Assembly (NCBI GenBank): GCA_944391475.1
Contig: CALXTR010000007.1
Location: 1-64,000, forward strand
Direction of reading: 5' to 3'
From: an uncultured Alphaproteobacteria bacterium
GTDB lineage: Bacteria; Pseudomonadota; Alphaproteobacteria; RF32; CAG-239
DNA length: 64,000 nt
Shown here: positions 33,185 to 42,043 of the stretch, in pieces
Layout of the letters: each line of letters opens with the position of its first letter
Position numbering within the stretch: position 1 is the first letter of the stretch
The notes under the pieces: generated by a model
Databases searched by the model: none
Told to the model about the DNA's origin: nothing
What the model saw: only the letters and a program-made list of their open reading frames with translations
Made by a program: the position numbers and the translations under genes

Positions 33185-34939
33185 TTACCATTGCAAATAA
33201 TAACCATTGTTGTTTTGCGTGTTATTTTTCATTGAAACCTCATTTTCGGTCTCATTAATCCAAATAGTCCTCATTACAAAAGAGTTTGGTTCCCGAGTTG
33301 TGTACACAACTTTGATTTTTTCGCGATTAACCCCTCGTCCGGTTAATATGTTGCTCAATAGGTTTAGTCTTTTTTGCTGTAAAATTCTATCATTTCCGGC
33401 ATTTAAGCGAATTTCTAAAGCGACGGCCGCCTCTTTAGCGGCTTTGTTTCCAAAAGCTTGAATCCATTGCAGCGTTGTGCCGGATATCTCAGCTCGATTG
33501 GGCTGGAAAGAAAGACGAATTTCGGTTGGTAAAATTTTACCGTCATCTTTTTTACCGCCGAATTTTTTTACCAGACTTCCCATTATGCTGCTATCGTCAC
33601 TCTCATCATTATTGCTATCTTTGTTGGCGTTGTCATCATTGCTGGAAAATATTGATGTTAAACTACTTAAAAGTCCTTCTCTGCTTTTGTGTATATTTCT
33701 GCCTTGGGCATCTAAGATTTCAATATCATTATCTTCAGTTTCTTCTTCTGCTCTGACGATTCCCTTGTCGGCTTCCAAACTTTTCTCAATTGTTTGGTTT
33801 TCCTTAGAAGATGTTAGTTGAGGGGTCAAATTTTCATCTTCTAAAATCTCTTGAGGAATAGGGATTAATAGGTTGTCAATCATTTCTCCGGCAAGCTGTA
33901 TTTCACCGCTTCTACTGGCGGAAGACATCTGCTTATTGTTAAGAGCTTTTTGGATTTCTTCTTCACTTTTGTTGGTAGATGCCTCTAAAACTAAACTATT
34001 TTTAGGAAAATCGCGCCCTTTGGCCACGGCCCAAGCAGATTGAGCTCCATCATTTTCTGCAGATATCTTTTGCTCCTTAATTTCAGCCATACTCTTCCAT
34101 GTGTCATCGTTGTTAGAGGGTTGATCTTTGGTTTCTGTGGCTGGAGTTGTGTTTCCAATGCTTTTTATAGGAATGGACTTATCTGCAGCAGCGATTTGTT
34201 GCTCGCCATCGTCATCGACAATTTGCATTTCGTGATTAGCAAATTCTGTTCCTGTTCCACGTTCCAATGGAATAAGAAGTGTGGGCTCATTGCCCGAAGA
34301 TTGCGCAACAATTGTTGCTTTAGATTGGGGTTTAATCTTTTTTAGAGGCTTACTCTCCGAAATTGCTCTGGTGCTTCGACTTTCAGAATTAGAACTAATG
34401 TCCTTATCCTCTCTTTTTACCACGACAATCTTATTGATTTCTTTTTGTTCTGATTTTGCATTAGGCTTATCTGTAGATTTCAATTCATCATCAGATAACA
34501 ATTCTTGCTTATGATTTTGCAAAACCTGATTTTTCTCTTCTGACAAATTGGTATTTGCTAGTTTGGGGGGTTGTTCGCTAGGTGTTTCTATATCTAATGG
34601 AATATAGTTAAAATCCCAAGTCTTATCGTTATCGCTAATCGTGTCGGCAGCAATTACCGTTTCATCGGCCTTTATTTCCAAAGGATTTTGCTCAAGTTTA
34701 GCAGACATATCTTTAACTTCAATGTCTGGCAAAATATTAAGTGCAATTTTTTTTGTTGGCTGTGCCTTTGCTTGTGGGGCAGGGGTATCGTTTATAAATA
34801 GTACAATATTTTTATTGGTAATAACTAAATCGTTCTCATTTTTTTTCTGCGCGCAGTCCAAAACTTTATCAACCGCAATCAGTGTTGATAAAGATAAAGA
34901 AAAACTAAAAATAAAAGCTTTTATACCTGCGTTTTCCAT
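33185..34939 (-). CDS. Long disordered protein with OmpA-like end
   Basis: A 584-residue protein with a signal peptide or anchor (residues 6-22). About 400 residues of acidic Lys/Glu/Ser/Asn-rich low-complexity sequence follow. The C-terminal region (about 485-575; LSFQPNRAEISGTTLQWI ... ILQQKRLNLLSNIL) has the order of an OmpA-type peptidoglycan-binding domain, though the usual NxxLSxxRA motif is only partly kept. It heads the pilus operon and may span or grip the cell wall; function inferred. A GAGGGG ribosome site and a promoter lie directly upstream. Confidence 0.65.
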   Translation of the reverse strand: MENAGIKAFIFSFSLSLSTLIAVDKVLDCAQKKNENDLVITNKNIVLFINDTPAPQAKAQPTKKIALNILPDIEVKDMSAKLEQNPLEIKADETVIAADTISDNDKTWDFNYIPLDIETPSEQPPKLANTNLSEEKNQVLQNHKQELLSDDELKSTDKPNAKSEQKEINKIVVVKREDKDISSNSESRSTRAISESKPLKKIKPQSKATIVAQSSGNEPTLLIPLERGTGTEFANHEMQIVDDDGEQQIAAADKSIPIKSIGNTTPATETKDQPSNNDDTWKSMAEIKEQKISAENDGAQSAWAVAKGRDFPKNSLVLEASTNKSEEEIQKALNNKQMSSASRSGEIQLAGEMIDNLLIPIPQEILEDENLTPQLTSSKENQTIEKSLEADKGIVRAEEETEDNDIEILDAQGRNIHKSREGLLSSLTSIFSSNDDNANKDSNNDESDDSSIMGSLVKKFGGKKDDGKILPTEIRLSFQPNRAEISGTTLQWIQAFGNKAAKEAAVALEIRLNAGNDRILQQKRLNLLSNILTGRGVNREKIKVVYTTREPNSFVMRTIWINETENEVSMKNNTQNNNGYYLQW

Positions 34940-34958
34940 TCATAACCCCTCACAAACC

Positions 34959-34987
34959 TTGATAAAACAAAAACAGAATCTTGGCAA
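34959..34987 (-). promoter_or_regulatory. Candidate promoter of the pilus operon
   Basis: Minus-strand -35 TTGCCA (34982-34987), 17-base spacer and -10 TATCAA (34959-34964), which would give a leader of about 15 bases before the ATG at 34939. Confidence 0.5.
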
Positions 34988-35310
34988 GGATTTATAAAAA
35001 AATGCGAATTTCTGTGGATTTTTTTGTTTTGATTTACTTTTTATTTAGAATTGTTCTTTGTAAGAGATGATAATTTATGTTTTTTAATGACTTAATAAAA
35101 AGACATCATTTGTAAAAAGCGACTGTTTATGTATGAAGTGGCTTATATTTGGTGTAAGTTAATTAAATTTCTTAGATAATAATAATGTGGCGAGGTGACT
35201 GGTTGTGTTGTTTCTGTTACATAAAATTAACTAGACTTTAAACTTTGTTTCGCTATAATGAAATAAATATCATTGAAATGTCGCTAATCTCTCCATTAAG
35301 ACTTCTTCAA
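34988..35310. other. Divergent control region, no gene
   Basis: About 320 very AT-rich bases between the pilus and secretion operons, without a credible ORF. TATAAT at 35254-35259 is a second possible -10 for the plus strand, with only a weak -35. No clear operator palindrome was found. Confidence 0.5.
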
Positions 35311-35319
35311 TGGTATAAT
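35311..35319 (+). promoter_or_regulatory. Extended -10 of the VirB2-like operon
   Basis: TGGTATAAT is a consensus extended -10 (TGnTATAAT) 27 bases before the first pilin ATG. No convincing -35 lies 15-18 bases upstream, which suits an extended -10 or activator-dependent promoter. Confidence 0.55.
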
Positions 35320-35345
35320 TATTAGTTGAATTAAGGAGAAGTTAG

Positions 35346-35711
35346 ATGAACTTTTTGAAAAAAAATATTTTGACAATTAGCTTGATGCTCATTGTTAGCT
35401 TGTGCGTATTTGCACCTGATGCTTTTGCTGCAACTGTTTTCGATACTGCAAACAAAAAAGCATCTGAAACATTTAAAGCTGTTAAAACCGTTATCTTTAT
35501 TGTTGGTGGTTTTGGTTTGGTTGCCTTGGCCTTCTTTGCTGTATTTGGTAAATTAAAATGGACATGGTTTGCCTCTCTGGCTGTAGGCCTTGCTCTCTTG
35601 GCTGCAGCTGGTGCTATCATTGACTACGCAACCACCAATTCTGGCCAAGGTCAGACCGGAAACTACACCGGAGATACTTTGACCGGAACCGGAGGATCTT
35701 CAAGCTTCTAG
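35346..35711 (+). CDS. VirB2/TrbC-like pilin, copy 1
   Basis: A 121-residue protein with a long signal peptide (about 1-28, ending AFA), then two hydrophobic helices (about 47-67 and 75-95) joined by a short basic loop (GKLKWTWF) and a polar Gly/Thr/Ser tail. This is the VirB2/TrbC pilin layout: a cleaved leader with two membrane helices around a cytoplasmic loop. It is paralogous to the next two genes (GGFGLVALAFFAVFG, with W/F pair in the loop). AAGGAG precedes the ATG and a strong terminator follows, so this copy is probably made in excess. Confidence 0.8.
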   Translation: MNFLKKNILTISLMLIVSLCVFAPDAFAATVFDTANKKASETFKAVKTVIFIVGGFGLVALAFFAVFGKLKWTWFASLAVGLALLAAAGAIIDYATTNSGQGQTGNYTGDTLTGTGGSSSF

Positions 35712-35732
35712 TTAAATGCTTGAGTTATTTTG

Positions 35733-35758
35733 GGGCACGAGTTTTCGTGCCCTTTTTT
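35733..35758 (+). terminator. Terminator after first pilin
   Basis: An 8-bp stem (35733-35740 with 35745-35752), loop GTTT and six T residues. It separates the first pilin from the rest and allows high pilin output with read-through to later genes. Confidence 0.88.
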
Positions 35759-35890
35759 GTTGGTTGGTTGGTCATTGTAACAATATCTTAACTCTTTCGT
35801 ATTATAAAATAACTGGAAAGATTTTTATTTTTTTGCTAAAATCATAAGAAATACACCGCCTGTTAAGTGAAAGTTTCAAAGGGGAAAAAT

Positions 35891-36289
35891 ATGGGGTCGG
35901 ACATAATCACTACAATCTTAGTCCTTTTGATTGGTGCCAATTTGAGTACTTGGCTTAGGTCTTTTGCGCTGTCTCGAGGTATGCATATTGTGCTTTGTTC
36001 GGTGTTGATGTTTTTTCTGATATCGCTATTTGCTCCCACAGATTCTTATGCACTTTTTGAAGAGTTGACCGATAAAGGTATTGAAATCTTTACCGGCATG
36101 CGCGAAATTATTTACGTGGTTGCAGGTTTTGGTATTATCGGTATTGCGGTTGGCGGTTTTTTTGGAAACCTCAACTGGAAATGGTTGGGTGCAGTCATTA
36201 TCGGTTTGGTAATTATTGCGGTTACGGCGGCATTTATTAATTACGTAGCCGGAGAAGATGTAGTTGCTGTGCAAGACACTCTCAAATAG
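35891..36289 (+). CDS. VirB2/TrbC-like pilin, copy 2
   Basis: A 132-residue protein with an unusually long N-terminal region holding two hydrophobic stretches (about 5-20 and 33-46) before a cleavage-like SYA. The paired pilin helices follow with AGFGIIGIAVGGFFGNLNWKWLG. I chose the ATG at 35891 (GGGG six bases upstream); a GTG at 35867 and an ATG at 35981 are alternatives, the last giving a normal signal peptide. Same family as the flanking copies. Confidence 0.7.
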   Translation: MGSDIITTILVLLIGANLSTWLRSFALSRGMHIVLCSVLMFFLISLFAPTDSYALFEELTDKGIEIFTGMREIIYVVAGFGIIGIAVGGFFGNLNWKWLGAVIIGLVIIAVTAAFINYVAGEDVVAVQDTLK

Positions 36290-36301
36290 CGGAGGAACAT
36301 T

Positions 36302-36805
36302 ATGAAAACTTTGGTATCTGCCTGTGTTAAATATTTTTGTTCTATTGCACTGTTTGGCCTGCTGTGTGCCGTGCCATATGAGGCATTTGCTGCAGAAGGA
36401 AACATATTTTCTACTATCAGCTCTCGTGCTGCACAAGCGCTAAGAGATTCTAGCAAGTTAGTATATCTGCTGGGAGGTTTTGGCTTAATCGGCTTTGCAT
36501 TTATGGCTGTTTTTAATAAAATCAGTTGGAAGTGGTTCGCTAACATTGCAATAGGCTTGTTTTTGGTTGCTGTGATGGGTATGTTAATCAGTTATTTTAC
36601 TGGAGATGATAAGATAGCAGAAAAGCTCGATTTTGGCTATGATATGGGTACAAGTACAGAAAATCCGGGTACTTCGCCTTCTGCTGGCGGTGATGGAGGA
36701 GACTGTAAGTCAGATCCTTCTTTGCCTGGTTGTGATGGCCGTATATGTCCTGATGGGCAAAAGTGGATTGATGGTATGTGCAAATCAATCAATCCTGATT
36801 ATTAG
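36302..36805 (+). CDS. VirB2/TrbC-like pilin, copy 3 with Cys tail
   Basis: A 167-residue protein with a signal peptide (about 1-30, ending AFA) and the two-helix pilin core (GGFGLIGFAFMAVFNKISWKWF). A C-terminal extension of about 60 residues contains five cysteines (GGDCKSD, PGCDGRICPDG, DGMCKS), absent from the other copies. The tail could be a disulfide-bonded exposed tip. GGAGG precedes the ATG, and it is 12 bases after copy 2. Confidence 0.78.
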   Translation: MKTLVSACVKYFCSIALFGLLCAVPYEAFAAEGNIFSTISSRAAQALRDSSKLVYLLGGFGLIGFAFMAVFNKISWKWFANIAIGLFLVAVMGMLISYFTGDDKIAEKLDFGYDMGTSTENPGTSPSAGGDGGDCKSDPSLPGCDGRICPDGQKWIDGMCKSINPDY

Positions 36806-36813
36806 GAGGCATA

Positions 36814-37290
36814 ATGCGAATAATTTTGCTTATGTGTCTTCTGCTTGTTTCATTGCCGGTTCGTGCTGCAGATCAACCAATTAAAGTATATTCTGCGCAA
36901 GAGCTGCAAAAAATTGCTGATAGTGTATATCAAAGCCTTAATAATCGTGATGTTAAAGCCGCCGATGTTGAATTAATTCAAAATCAGCTTAATCAGCAGC
37001 CTAATCATTCAGATACGCTTAAACAACTTGAAAAAGCATTTGCCGCAGATAAAACAGATAGTTTGCGGCACATTTATCGTGCTGTCAATGCAGTGTCAAC
37101 GGATGTTAAGACCAAAGAGCCGACTGCTCAAGATGACATTTCGGCAAATAATCCGGCCCCACAAGTGTCGATTGAAAAGCCAGAGCCTGCTCGTCGTCCC
37201 AGTCAAAGATTAGATATTTGGTTGGAACGGCAAAATGCAGCCAATTCTGAGGCTCGTATTGTCCCCCAATCTGCTAAAACTATGCAGTAG
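36814..37290 (+). CDS. Exported protein, unknown
   Basis: A 158-residue protein with a signal peptide (1-18, ending VRA), a helical mid part (SAQELQKIADSVYQSL) and a Pro/Asp-rich C-terminal half. No cysteines in the mature part. It belongs to the pilin operon (8 bases after copy 3). Not recognised; a periplasmic helper of the secretion system is only a guess from location. Confidence 0.65.
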   Translation: MRIILLMCLLLVSLPVRAADQPIKVYSAQELQKIADSVYQSLNNRDVKAADVELIQNQLNQQPNHSDTLKQLEKAFAADKTDSLRHIYRAVNAVSTDVKTKEPTAQDDISANNPAPQVSIEKPEPARRPSQRLDIWLERQNAANSEARIVPQSAKTMQ

Positions 37291-37392
37291 TTCCTAGTAT
37301 TTATTTGTTCTTAACTATATTTTCATAATAAAAAGATATATTGCAATAAGTTATATCAGCTATTTACCATGGTGGAAAACCCACCTTATTTA

Positions 37393-37421
37393 TTGCATAA
37401 AACTTAGTTTTTTTTTATGAT
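37393..37421 (+). promoter_or_regulatory. Promoter before virB3-virB4
   Basis: -35 TTGCAT (37393-37398), 17-base spacer and -10 TATGAT (37416-37421). It follows a small hairpin (37371-37375 with 37381-37385) that may end the pilin transcript. Confidence 0.6.
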
Positions 37422-37453
37422 ATTTAAAGGTGAATATTTGACACGGTGTTTGC

Positions 37454-37744
37454 ATGAAAGAACCAATATTAAAAGCAGTCGCCAATCCCCCCAAAATCTT
37501 ATGGGGGCCGTTTCTCCCGGTTTTATTAAACTTTGGGATACAGTTTCCGTTGATGTTTATCTTTATTGGTACTTTTAATATGAACCCGCTGACATTTATC
37601 TTTCTGATTGTTGTGGCACACGTGGCAATCATTGCAATTGGCGCTAAAGAGCCTCATATCGGAAATATGATACAAGCTTTTGGGCAAAGTAATAAGACGT
37701 CAAACAATCTCTATCAAGTAAAGGGGAATAAATTTGCACCCTGA
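37454..37744 (+). CDS. VirB3-like membrane protein
   Basis: A 96-residue protein with a short N-terminal PPKILWGP segment, two hydrophobic helices (about 20-38 and 46-63) and a polar tail starting AKEPHIGNM. Size, helix pair, the Lys-Glu-Pro-His tail (compare the KxDPxxF tail of VirB3/TrbD) and position directly before the VirB4 ATPase support VirB3. IcmT of Dot/Icm systems is a similar-sized alternative. It overlaps virB4 by 11 bases. Confidence 0.7.
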   Translation: MKEPILKAVANPPKILWGPFLPVLLNFGIQFPLMFIFIGTFNMNPLTFIFLIVVAHVAIIAIGAKEPHIGNMIQAFGQSNKTSNNLYQVKGNKFAP

Positions 37745-40166
37745 TTTTGACTTTTTTAAGATATTCGTTGAAGGGCTATCCGGAGTAGATGTTTTAGTCG
37801 CTTTGGTTGGTTTTATATCAGCAGCTGCATTTGCCGGATTTTGGGCGACCAAAATCGGTCATTTTGTGTTGCCGCAGCCACGAGAATCTCGTGTTTCTGA
37901 CTTTTTGCCGTTTAGTAAGTTGTTGTCAGATGGTATTACTGTGCGTTGCTATAATGGTTCTTTAATGCGCGTGTTTAAGGTTGAAGGTATAGACCTGGCC
38001 TTTGTGGAAGATGAAAAAGTCATTTCCATGCTGGAGGCTCGTAAGTCTTGGATTGATGGTATGGCTGGTATGCAAGTCTATAGCCGTGTAATCACCATGC
38101 GAGAAAGGATTCCCTTAGATGCCGAAGTTAGAGATTTTAATAACCCATTGTTAGAGAAAGTTTCTGATGTATGGCGCGGAACGCTTGATCGAGTATATAA
38201 TAATGCACATTACATTATCTTGAGTGTGGCTGACCGTGATGATGCGCTCAAAGATTTGAACTATGCATCGCAATCATTGCTTGCGACTTTAAATGATTAT
38301 GGCATTAAAGCTATGTATGAAACCGAAGATAGCAAGGTTGAAGATAGTCCTTTTTCTTTATTTGCAAAATTGTGTAGTCCGGTTTCTCGTCCCCAGCCCA
38401 AGATTCGCAATGCTGAAGGCCCTCAATTAAATGAACTTTTGACTGCTGATCACATTCACTTTACCGGAGAAGAAGGTATTATTCGTTTCTTTTCTGGGAA
38501 CAAAGAAAAATTAGCGATTGTAATGGGAATACGCAGCCCCGGAGACTTTATGGACGAGTCTATGGTTGCCTCTTTGCTTTCTATTGATTGTGAGCTTAAT
38601 TTGCTTCACAATATCAAACCGATATTTAAACCCAAGGCTCGAGCCTTGCTCATGCAGCAGCAGCGCATGGCCCGCGTAACCAGTTTTTCTCCCGAAGTGA
38701 TAGAACAGTATGCTATCGCCCTGTCTTCCATTGAGGATAGCGATGCAGATTATCAATCTTTAACCGAGTATGCTATGTCAATCATTCTCTTGGGGGATAG
38801 TACGGAAGAGTTAGACTTTGCGGAATCAGAGGTTCAAAGAATATGCCGTACTTTTGGTGTGACACCGGTTCGCGAAGGCTGGGTTACTCAGGCAACCTTC
38901 TTTAACCAGTTTCCAACATATGAAACATTTCCTCGGACCTACCGTTATTTATCACGCGTGGTAGCTGCAGCAGTTTGTTTTGAAAAACCATCTTCAGGGT
39001 TTAACAAAAGTGACTGGGGTCCTGGGCCGATTTCAATTTTTAGAACTACAACGGGTTCTGCCTATAAGTTCCAGTTCCATGTTAGTGCCGAAGAGGCTGC
39101 CGTGGCTCACTGTTGTATTATTGGTCCGACCGGACAAGGTAAAACCACATTGCTGACCTTTTTAGCTGGACAGGCAATGCGCCACCATGATTTGAAAGTA
39201 TTTTTCTTTGACCGCTACCGCGGTGCTGAAATTTTTACTCGCTCCATTGGTGGTGCATATGTAGGGTTTGATGGTGATGAAAAAAATGTATCTATCAACC
39301 CGTTTGACTGCGCCAACACCCCCAACAATCGTGCATTTTTGCGCCGCTGGATGAGGGCGATTACCCTTGTAGATGATGCTCAGTCGGAAAAAGAAATCGC
39401 TCGTGCTGTTACGACGGCATTTGACTATCTCAAACCCGAAGAGCGCATTATGAGCAATCTCTATAAGAGTTGTTTTTCTCCAACCGGCAATATGAGAAGA
39501 GAGCTGTTTAAGTGGGTTAATCCTGAGCAATATGGTAGCATTTTTAATGCTGTTAACGATAGTTTGGATTTGAAATCCAAGCGGTTCATGGCATTTGACT
39601 TTACACACATTTTTGAAGATGAAACATTAGCTCCGGCCGTAATTAGCTATATCATGCATCGTATTCAAGGCGAAACCGGCGAAACGGGTGTGCCTTCCTT
39701 GATTATGATCGATGAAACGGCGCCAATGTTAAAGCACCCGATGTTTCGTGACTACTTTATTATTGGTTTGCAAGAAGGTCGTAAAAAACGTCAGGCATAT
39801 TTGTGCGCTTTCCAGCAGCCCAATATTATTGATAAATTGGGTATTGGTGAGGTTGTCCGCGGTCAGTGTCAGACGGTTATCTTCTTCCGCAATCCTCAAG
39901 CTCAGCTTGAAGATTATGCCAACTGGAATTTAACCAAAAGCGAAATGGACTTTATTTTTGGTAAATCCTACCGCGATTTTCCATATGCGATTTTGCTTTC
40001 ACGTCCCGCTACAGGTGAGTCGGTAATTTTAGATGTTGATTTAAGTGGACTTGGGCCATATCTCAAACTATATAATTCCAGCCGCAAGAATGTTTTGCTT
40101 GTCCAAGAACTTATTAAAGAATATGGCGAGGAAAACTTTGTTACAAAATATTTAAATATTGCCTGA
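37734..40166 (+). CDS. virB4: VirB4-family type IV secretion ATPase
   Basis: An 810-residue ATPase with an N-terminal membrane-associated stretch (about 14-40), a CagE/TrbE/VirB4 N-terminal domain and a RecA-like motor. Walker A is IIGPTGQGKTTLL (about residue 462-474), FFFDRYRGAEIF follows it, and Walker B is LIMIDETAPML (about 655). A conserved glutamine motif is in CAFQQPN. VirB4 powers pilus biogenesis and substrate passage at the inner membrane. The start is TTG at 37734 with AAGGGG seven bases upstream. A possible extended -10 (40203-40211) after the gene may serve the next one. Confidence 0.92.
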   Translation: MHPDFDFFKIFVEGLSGVDVLVALVGFISAAAFAGFWATKIGHFVLPQPRESRVSDFLPFSKLLSDGITVRCYNGSLMRVFKVEGIDLAFVEDEKVISMLEARKSWIDGMAGMQVYSRVITMRERIPLDAEVRDFNNPLLEKVSDVWRGTLDRVYNNAHYIILSVADRDDALKDLNYASQSLLATLNDYGIKAMYETEDSKVEDSPFSLFAKLCSPVSRPQPKIRNAEGPQLNELLTADHIHFTGEEGIIRFFSGNKEKLAIVMGIRSPGDFMDESMVASLLSIDCELNLLHNIKPIFKPKARALLMQQQRMARVTSFSPEVIEQYAIALSSIEDSDADYQSLTEYAMSIILLGDSTEELDFAESEVQRICRTFGVTPVREGWVTQATFFNQFPTYETFPRTYRYLSRVVAAAVCFEKPSSGFNKSDWGPGPISIFRTTTGSAYKFQFHVSAEEAAVAHCCIIGPTGQGKTTLLTFLAGQAMRHHDLKVFFFDRYRGAEIFTRSIGGAYVGFDGDEKNVSINPFDCANTPNNRAFLRRWMRAITLVDDAQSEKEIARAVTTAFDYLKPEERIMSNLYKSCFSPTGNMRRELFKWVNPEQYGSIFNAVNDSLDLKSKRFMAFDFTHIFEDETLAPAVISYIMHRIQGETGETGVPSLIMIDETAPMLKHPMFRDYFIIGLQEGRKKRQAYLCAFQQPNIIDKLGIGEVVRGQCQTVIFFRNPQAQLEDYANWNLTKSEMDFIFGKSYRDFPYAILLSRPATGESVILDVDLSGLGPYLKLYNSSRKNVLLVQELIKEYGEENFVTKYLNIA

Positions 40167-40247
40167 TTTACGTAAAATTAATTTCTCCTGATGTATTTTG
40201 TATGGTATTATTAAAGATAATGCACAGATGATCCACGGAGGTGTGAA

Positions 40248-41339
40248 ATGAAGATTTCCAATTTGCCACAGCTTAAGTTGTTGTTCTGCACAGCATTCTT
40301 CTGTAGCCTATCGTATGGGTCTCATGCAGGGATTCCGGTAACCGACCCGGGTACCTTGGCTCAGACAATTGAAAATAATATTAATCTGGGCTTGGAGTTT
40401 AAGTCGGTTAAAAAAGTAGTTGAGTTGGCAGGTACGATTAACACTACAATCGGAGACAGTATCAGTACCTTTAATGAATATGTAGACACCTACAATCAGT
40501 ATAAAGATAAAGTAAATAACGTATTAGATGAAGCTGATAAATATACCGGCATGGTTGATGGTGTTTTAGGTACGAATTTGGGTGGAGTTGTCGATGGAGC
40601 TCAAGGTGTCACTGATGGTATAACCAATGCTGGTGATAGTATTGTTAATAAAGGAAACGAGTACGCTGGTATCGGTGCAGATATTCAAGGCGGAATTAAT
40701 TCCGGTCTTGGAGCAATAAATGACTTTAAGAACAAGCAAAACAATAAAAACGGAAACACAGCAGAAGGGGCCCCGGCGGCCGGCAATACCAATACGTCTG
40801 GGGGCAGCAACACCACTGGAGGAAGCGCTAGCGGAGGTACGAGTGGATTGGGTATGACTTCGGCGCTAACCGGTCCCGGAACCAACAATGGTTATGCTGT
40901 TTTACCAAATGAATTGGCAGATTATTGTGGCATTCAAGCCGCAGACATCAACGATGTTACCAAAAAAGGTGTTGTAGTTAATTGCCTTAAAAAACTAATT
41001 ACGTATCGCAACAGTAAAACGCTGGAAGATCAGCGCGCGGCTAGAGATATTTATGTAAAATCATTTCATGATACAGCTTATGCCAACGTTGCCGAAGCAG
41101 TAGTAATGAGAAACTATGCGGTTAACTATGAGCGGGAAGTTCTCACTCCGCTAAGTGAAAAACTCAAAAAAGCTAAAACCATTCGCGATGACTATTCCGG
41201 TGTAGTCATTGTCAACAAAGAGGTTGCCAATTTACTCAATCGAATTTTGATGGTATATGCCTCCAAAGTATCTTTTGATGCCCTAAGGGATTATGGTGAT
41301 TTTGAAATTTATCCTGAGGACTTGCTGGAGCTTGACTAA
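40248..41339 (+). CDS. VirB5-like exported protein
   Basis: A 363-residue protein with a signal peptide (about 1-27) and an N-terminus GIPVTDPGTLAQTIENN, the classic VirB5 start (GIPV.D...). Helical regions flank a Gly/Asn/Ser/Thr linker (about 170-210). The C-terminal helical block TAYANVAEAVVMRNYA recurs, in changed form, in the next two proteins. VirB5 proteins sit at the pilus tip and act in adhesion. GGAGG precedes the ATG. Confidence 0.68.
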   Translation: MKISNLPQLKLLFCTAFFCSLSYGSHAGIPVTDPGTLAQTIENNINLGLEFKSVKKVVELAGTINTTIGDSISTFNEYVDTYNQYKDKVNNVLDEADKYTGMVDGVLGTNLGGVVDGAQGVTDGITNAGDSIVNKGNEYAGIGADIQGGINSGLGAINDFKNKQNNKNGNTAEGAPAAGNTNTSGGSNTTGGSASGGTSGLGMTSALTGPGTNNGYAVLPNELADYCGIQAADINDVTKKGVVVNCLKKLITYRNSKTLEDQRAARDIYVKSFHDTAYANVAEAVVMRNYAVNYEREVLTPLSEKLKKAKTIRDDYSGVVIVNKEVANLLNRILMVYASKVSFDALRDYGDFEIYPEDLLELD

Positions 41340-41350
41340 AGGAGTGCATC

Positions 41351-42043
41351 ATGAAGAACTATCGTTACATAATATTGTTGCTAATTTTCATGCTTATTCC
41401 AAGTGGACAAGCACAAGCATTTGTAATTTTTGACGTTAGCACCAAGGTGCAAGATATAGTTGAGAAAGTGACCGAATGGGCAAAATTTGCAAATGAGAAG
41501 ATTAGTGCTGCGGAAAATAAGGTTCGCGATAGTAAATTAGGTCAAATGGGTGCAAAGGCTCATACCCACTACACCAAGCTAAACAAGTTTCTGATACAAG
41601 AACGCAAACTTGGAATGCTAAAAGTACCAAGCTACATGACCAATGTAGCTACCAGTGTCGATGGTACGTATAGTCAAGTAAGGAACAAATATGTTCAGGT
41701 TTTTGGTGGTGGTGATACTGCTAAAAAGAAGAATGACCAAACCAGACATAATATGGAAGTCCAGCATAACTTGGTAGCAGATGTTTATGCGAGAGCCTTT
41801 GTCTTGCGTAATAATTTGATTGAAGAACGCAAGAAAGGAGAATTATCCGTTGAACCCACCAATACGCGCGAGTTAATTGAAGCAGGCCGTGCTTATAACG
41901 AAAAAATGATACAGCGCTACGTCGATATATTGAGTATGGAATCTGCTATGCTGGATTTTGATAATACGGCCATTTTGATGTCTGCAGATCCCAGAAGATT
42001 GCAGCGAGCCAAAGATTCAAGTGATGAGGGGAGTAACCAGTGA
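41351..42043 (+). CDS. VirB5-like helical exported protein
   Basis: A 230-residue protein with a signal peptide (about 1-24, ending AQA). Its mature start FVIFDVSTKVQDIVEKVTEW is like that of the neighbours. It is helical throughout, with DVYARAFVLRNNLIEE matching the ANVAEAVVMRNY block of the preceding protein, and ILSMESAMLDF near the end. It is probably a shortened VirB5 paralogue; the assignment rests on these shared blocks and position. Stop and next start overlap (TGATG). Confidence 0.6.
   Translation: MKNYRYIILLLIFMLIPSGQAQAFVIFDVSTKVQDIVEKVTEWAKFANEKISAAENKVRDSKLGQMGAKAHTHYTKLNKFLIQERKLGMLKVPSYMTNVATSVDGTYSQVRNKYVQVFGGGDTAKKKNDQTRHNMEVQHNLVADVYARAFVLRNNLIEERKKGELSVEPTNTRELIEAGRAYNEKMIQRYVDILSMESAMLDFDNTAILMSADPRRLQRAKDSSDEGSNQ

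Noticed and set aside
33475-34997. Several plus-strand ORFs of 77-118 residues
   Set aside because: They are antisense shadows of the low-complexity pilus-operon gene, with Ser/Leu/Phe-rich products and no ribosome sites.
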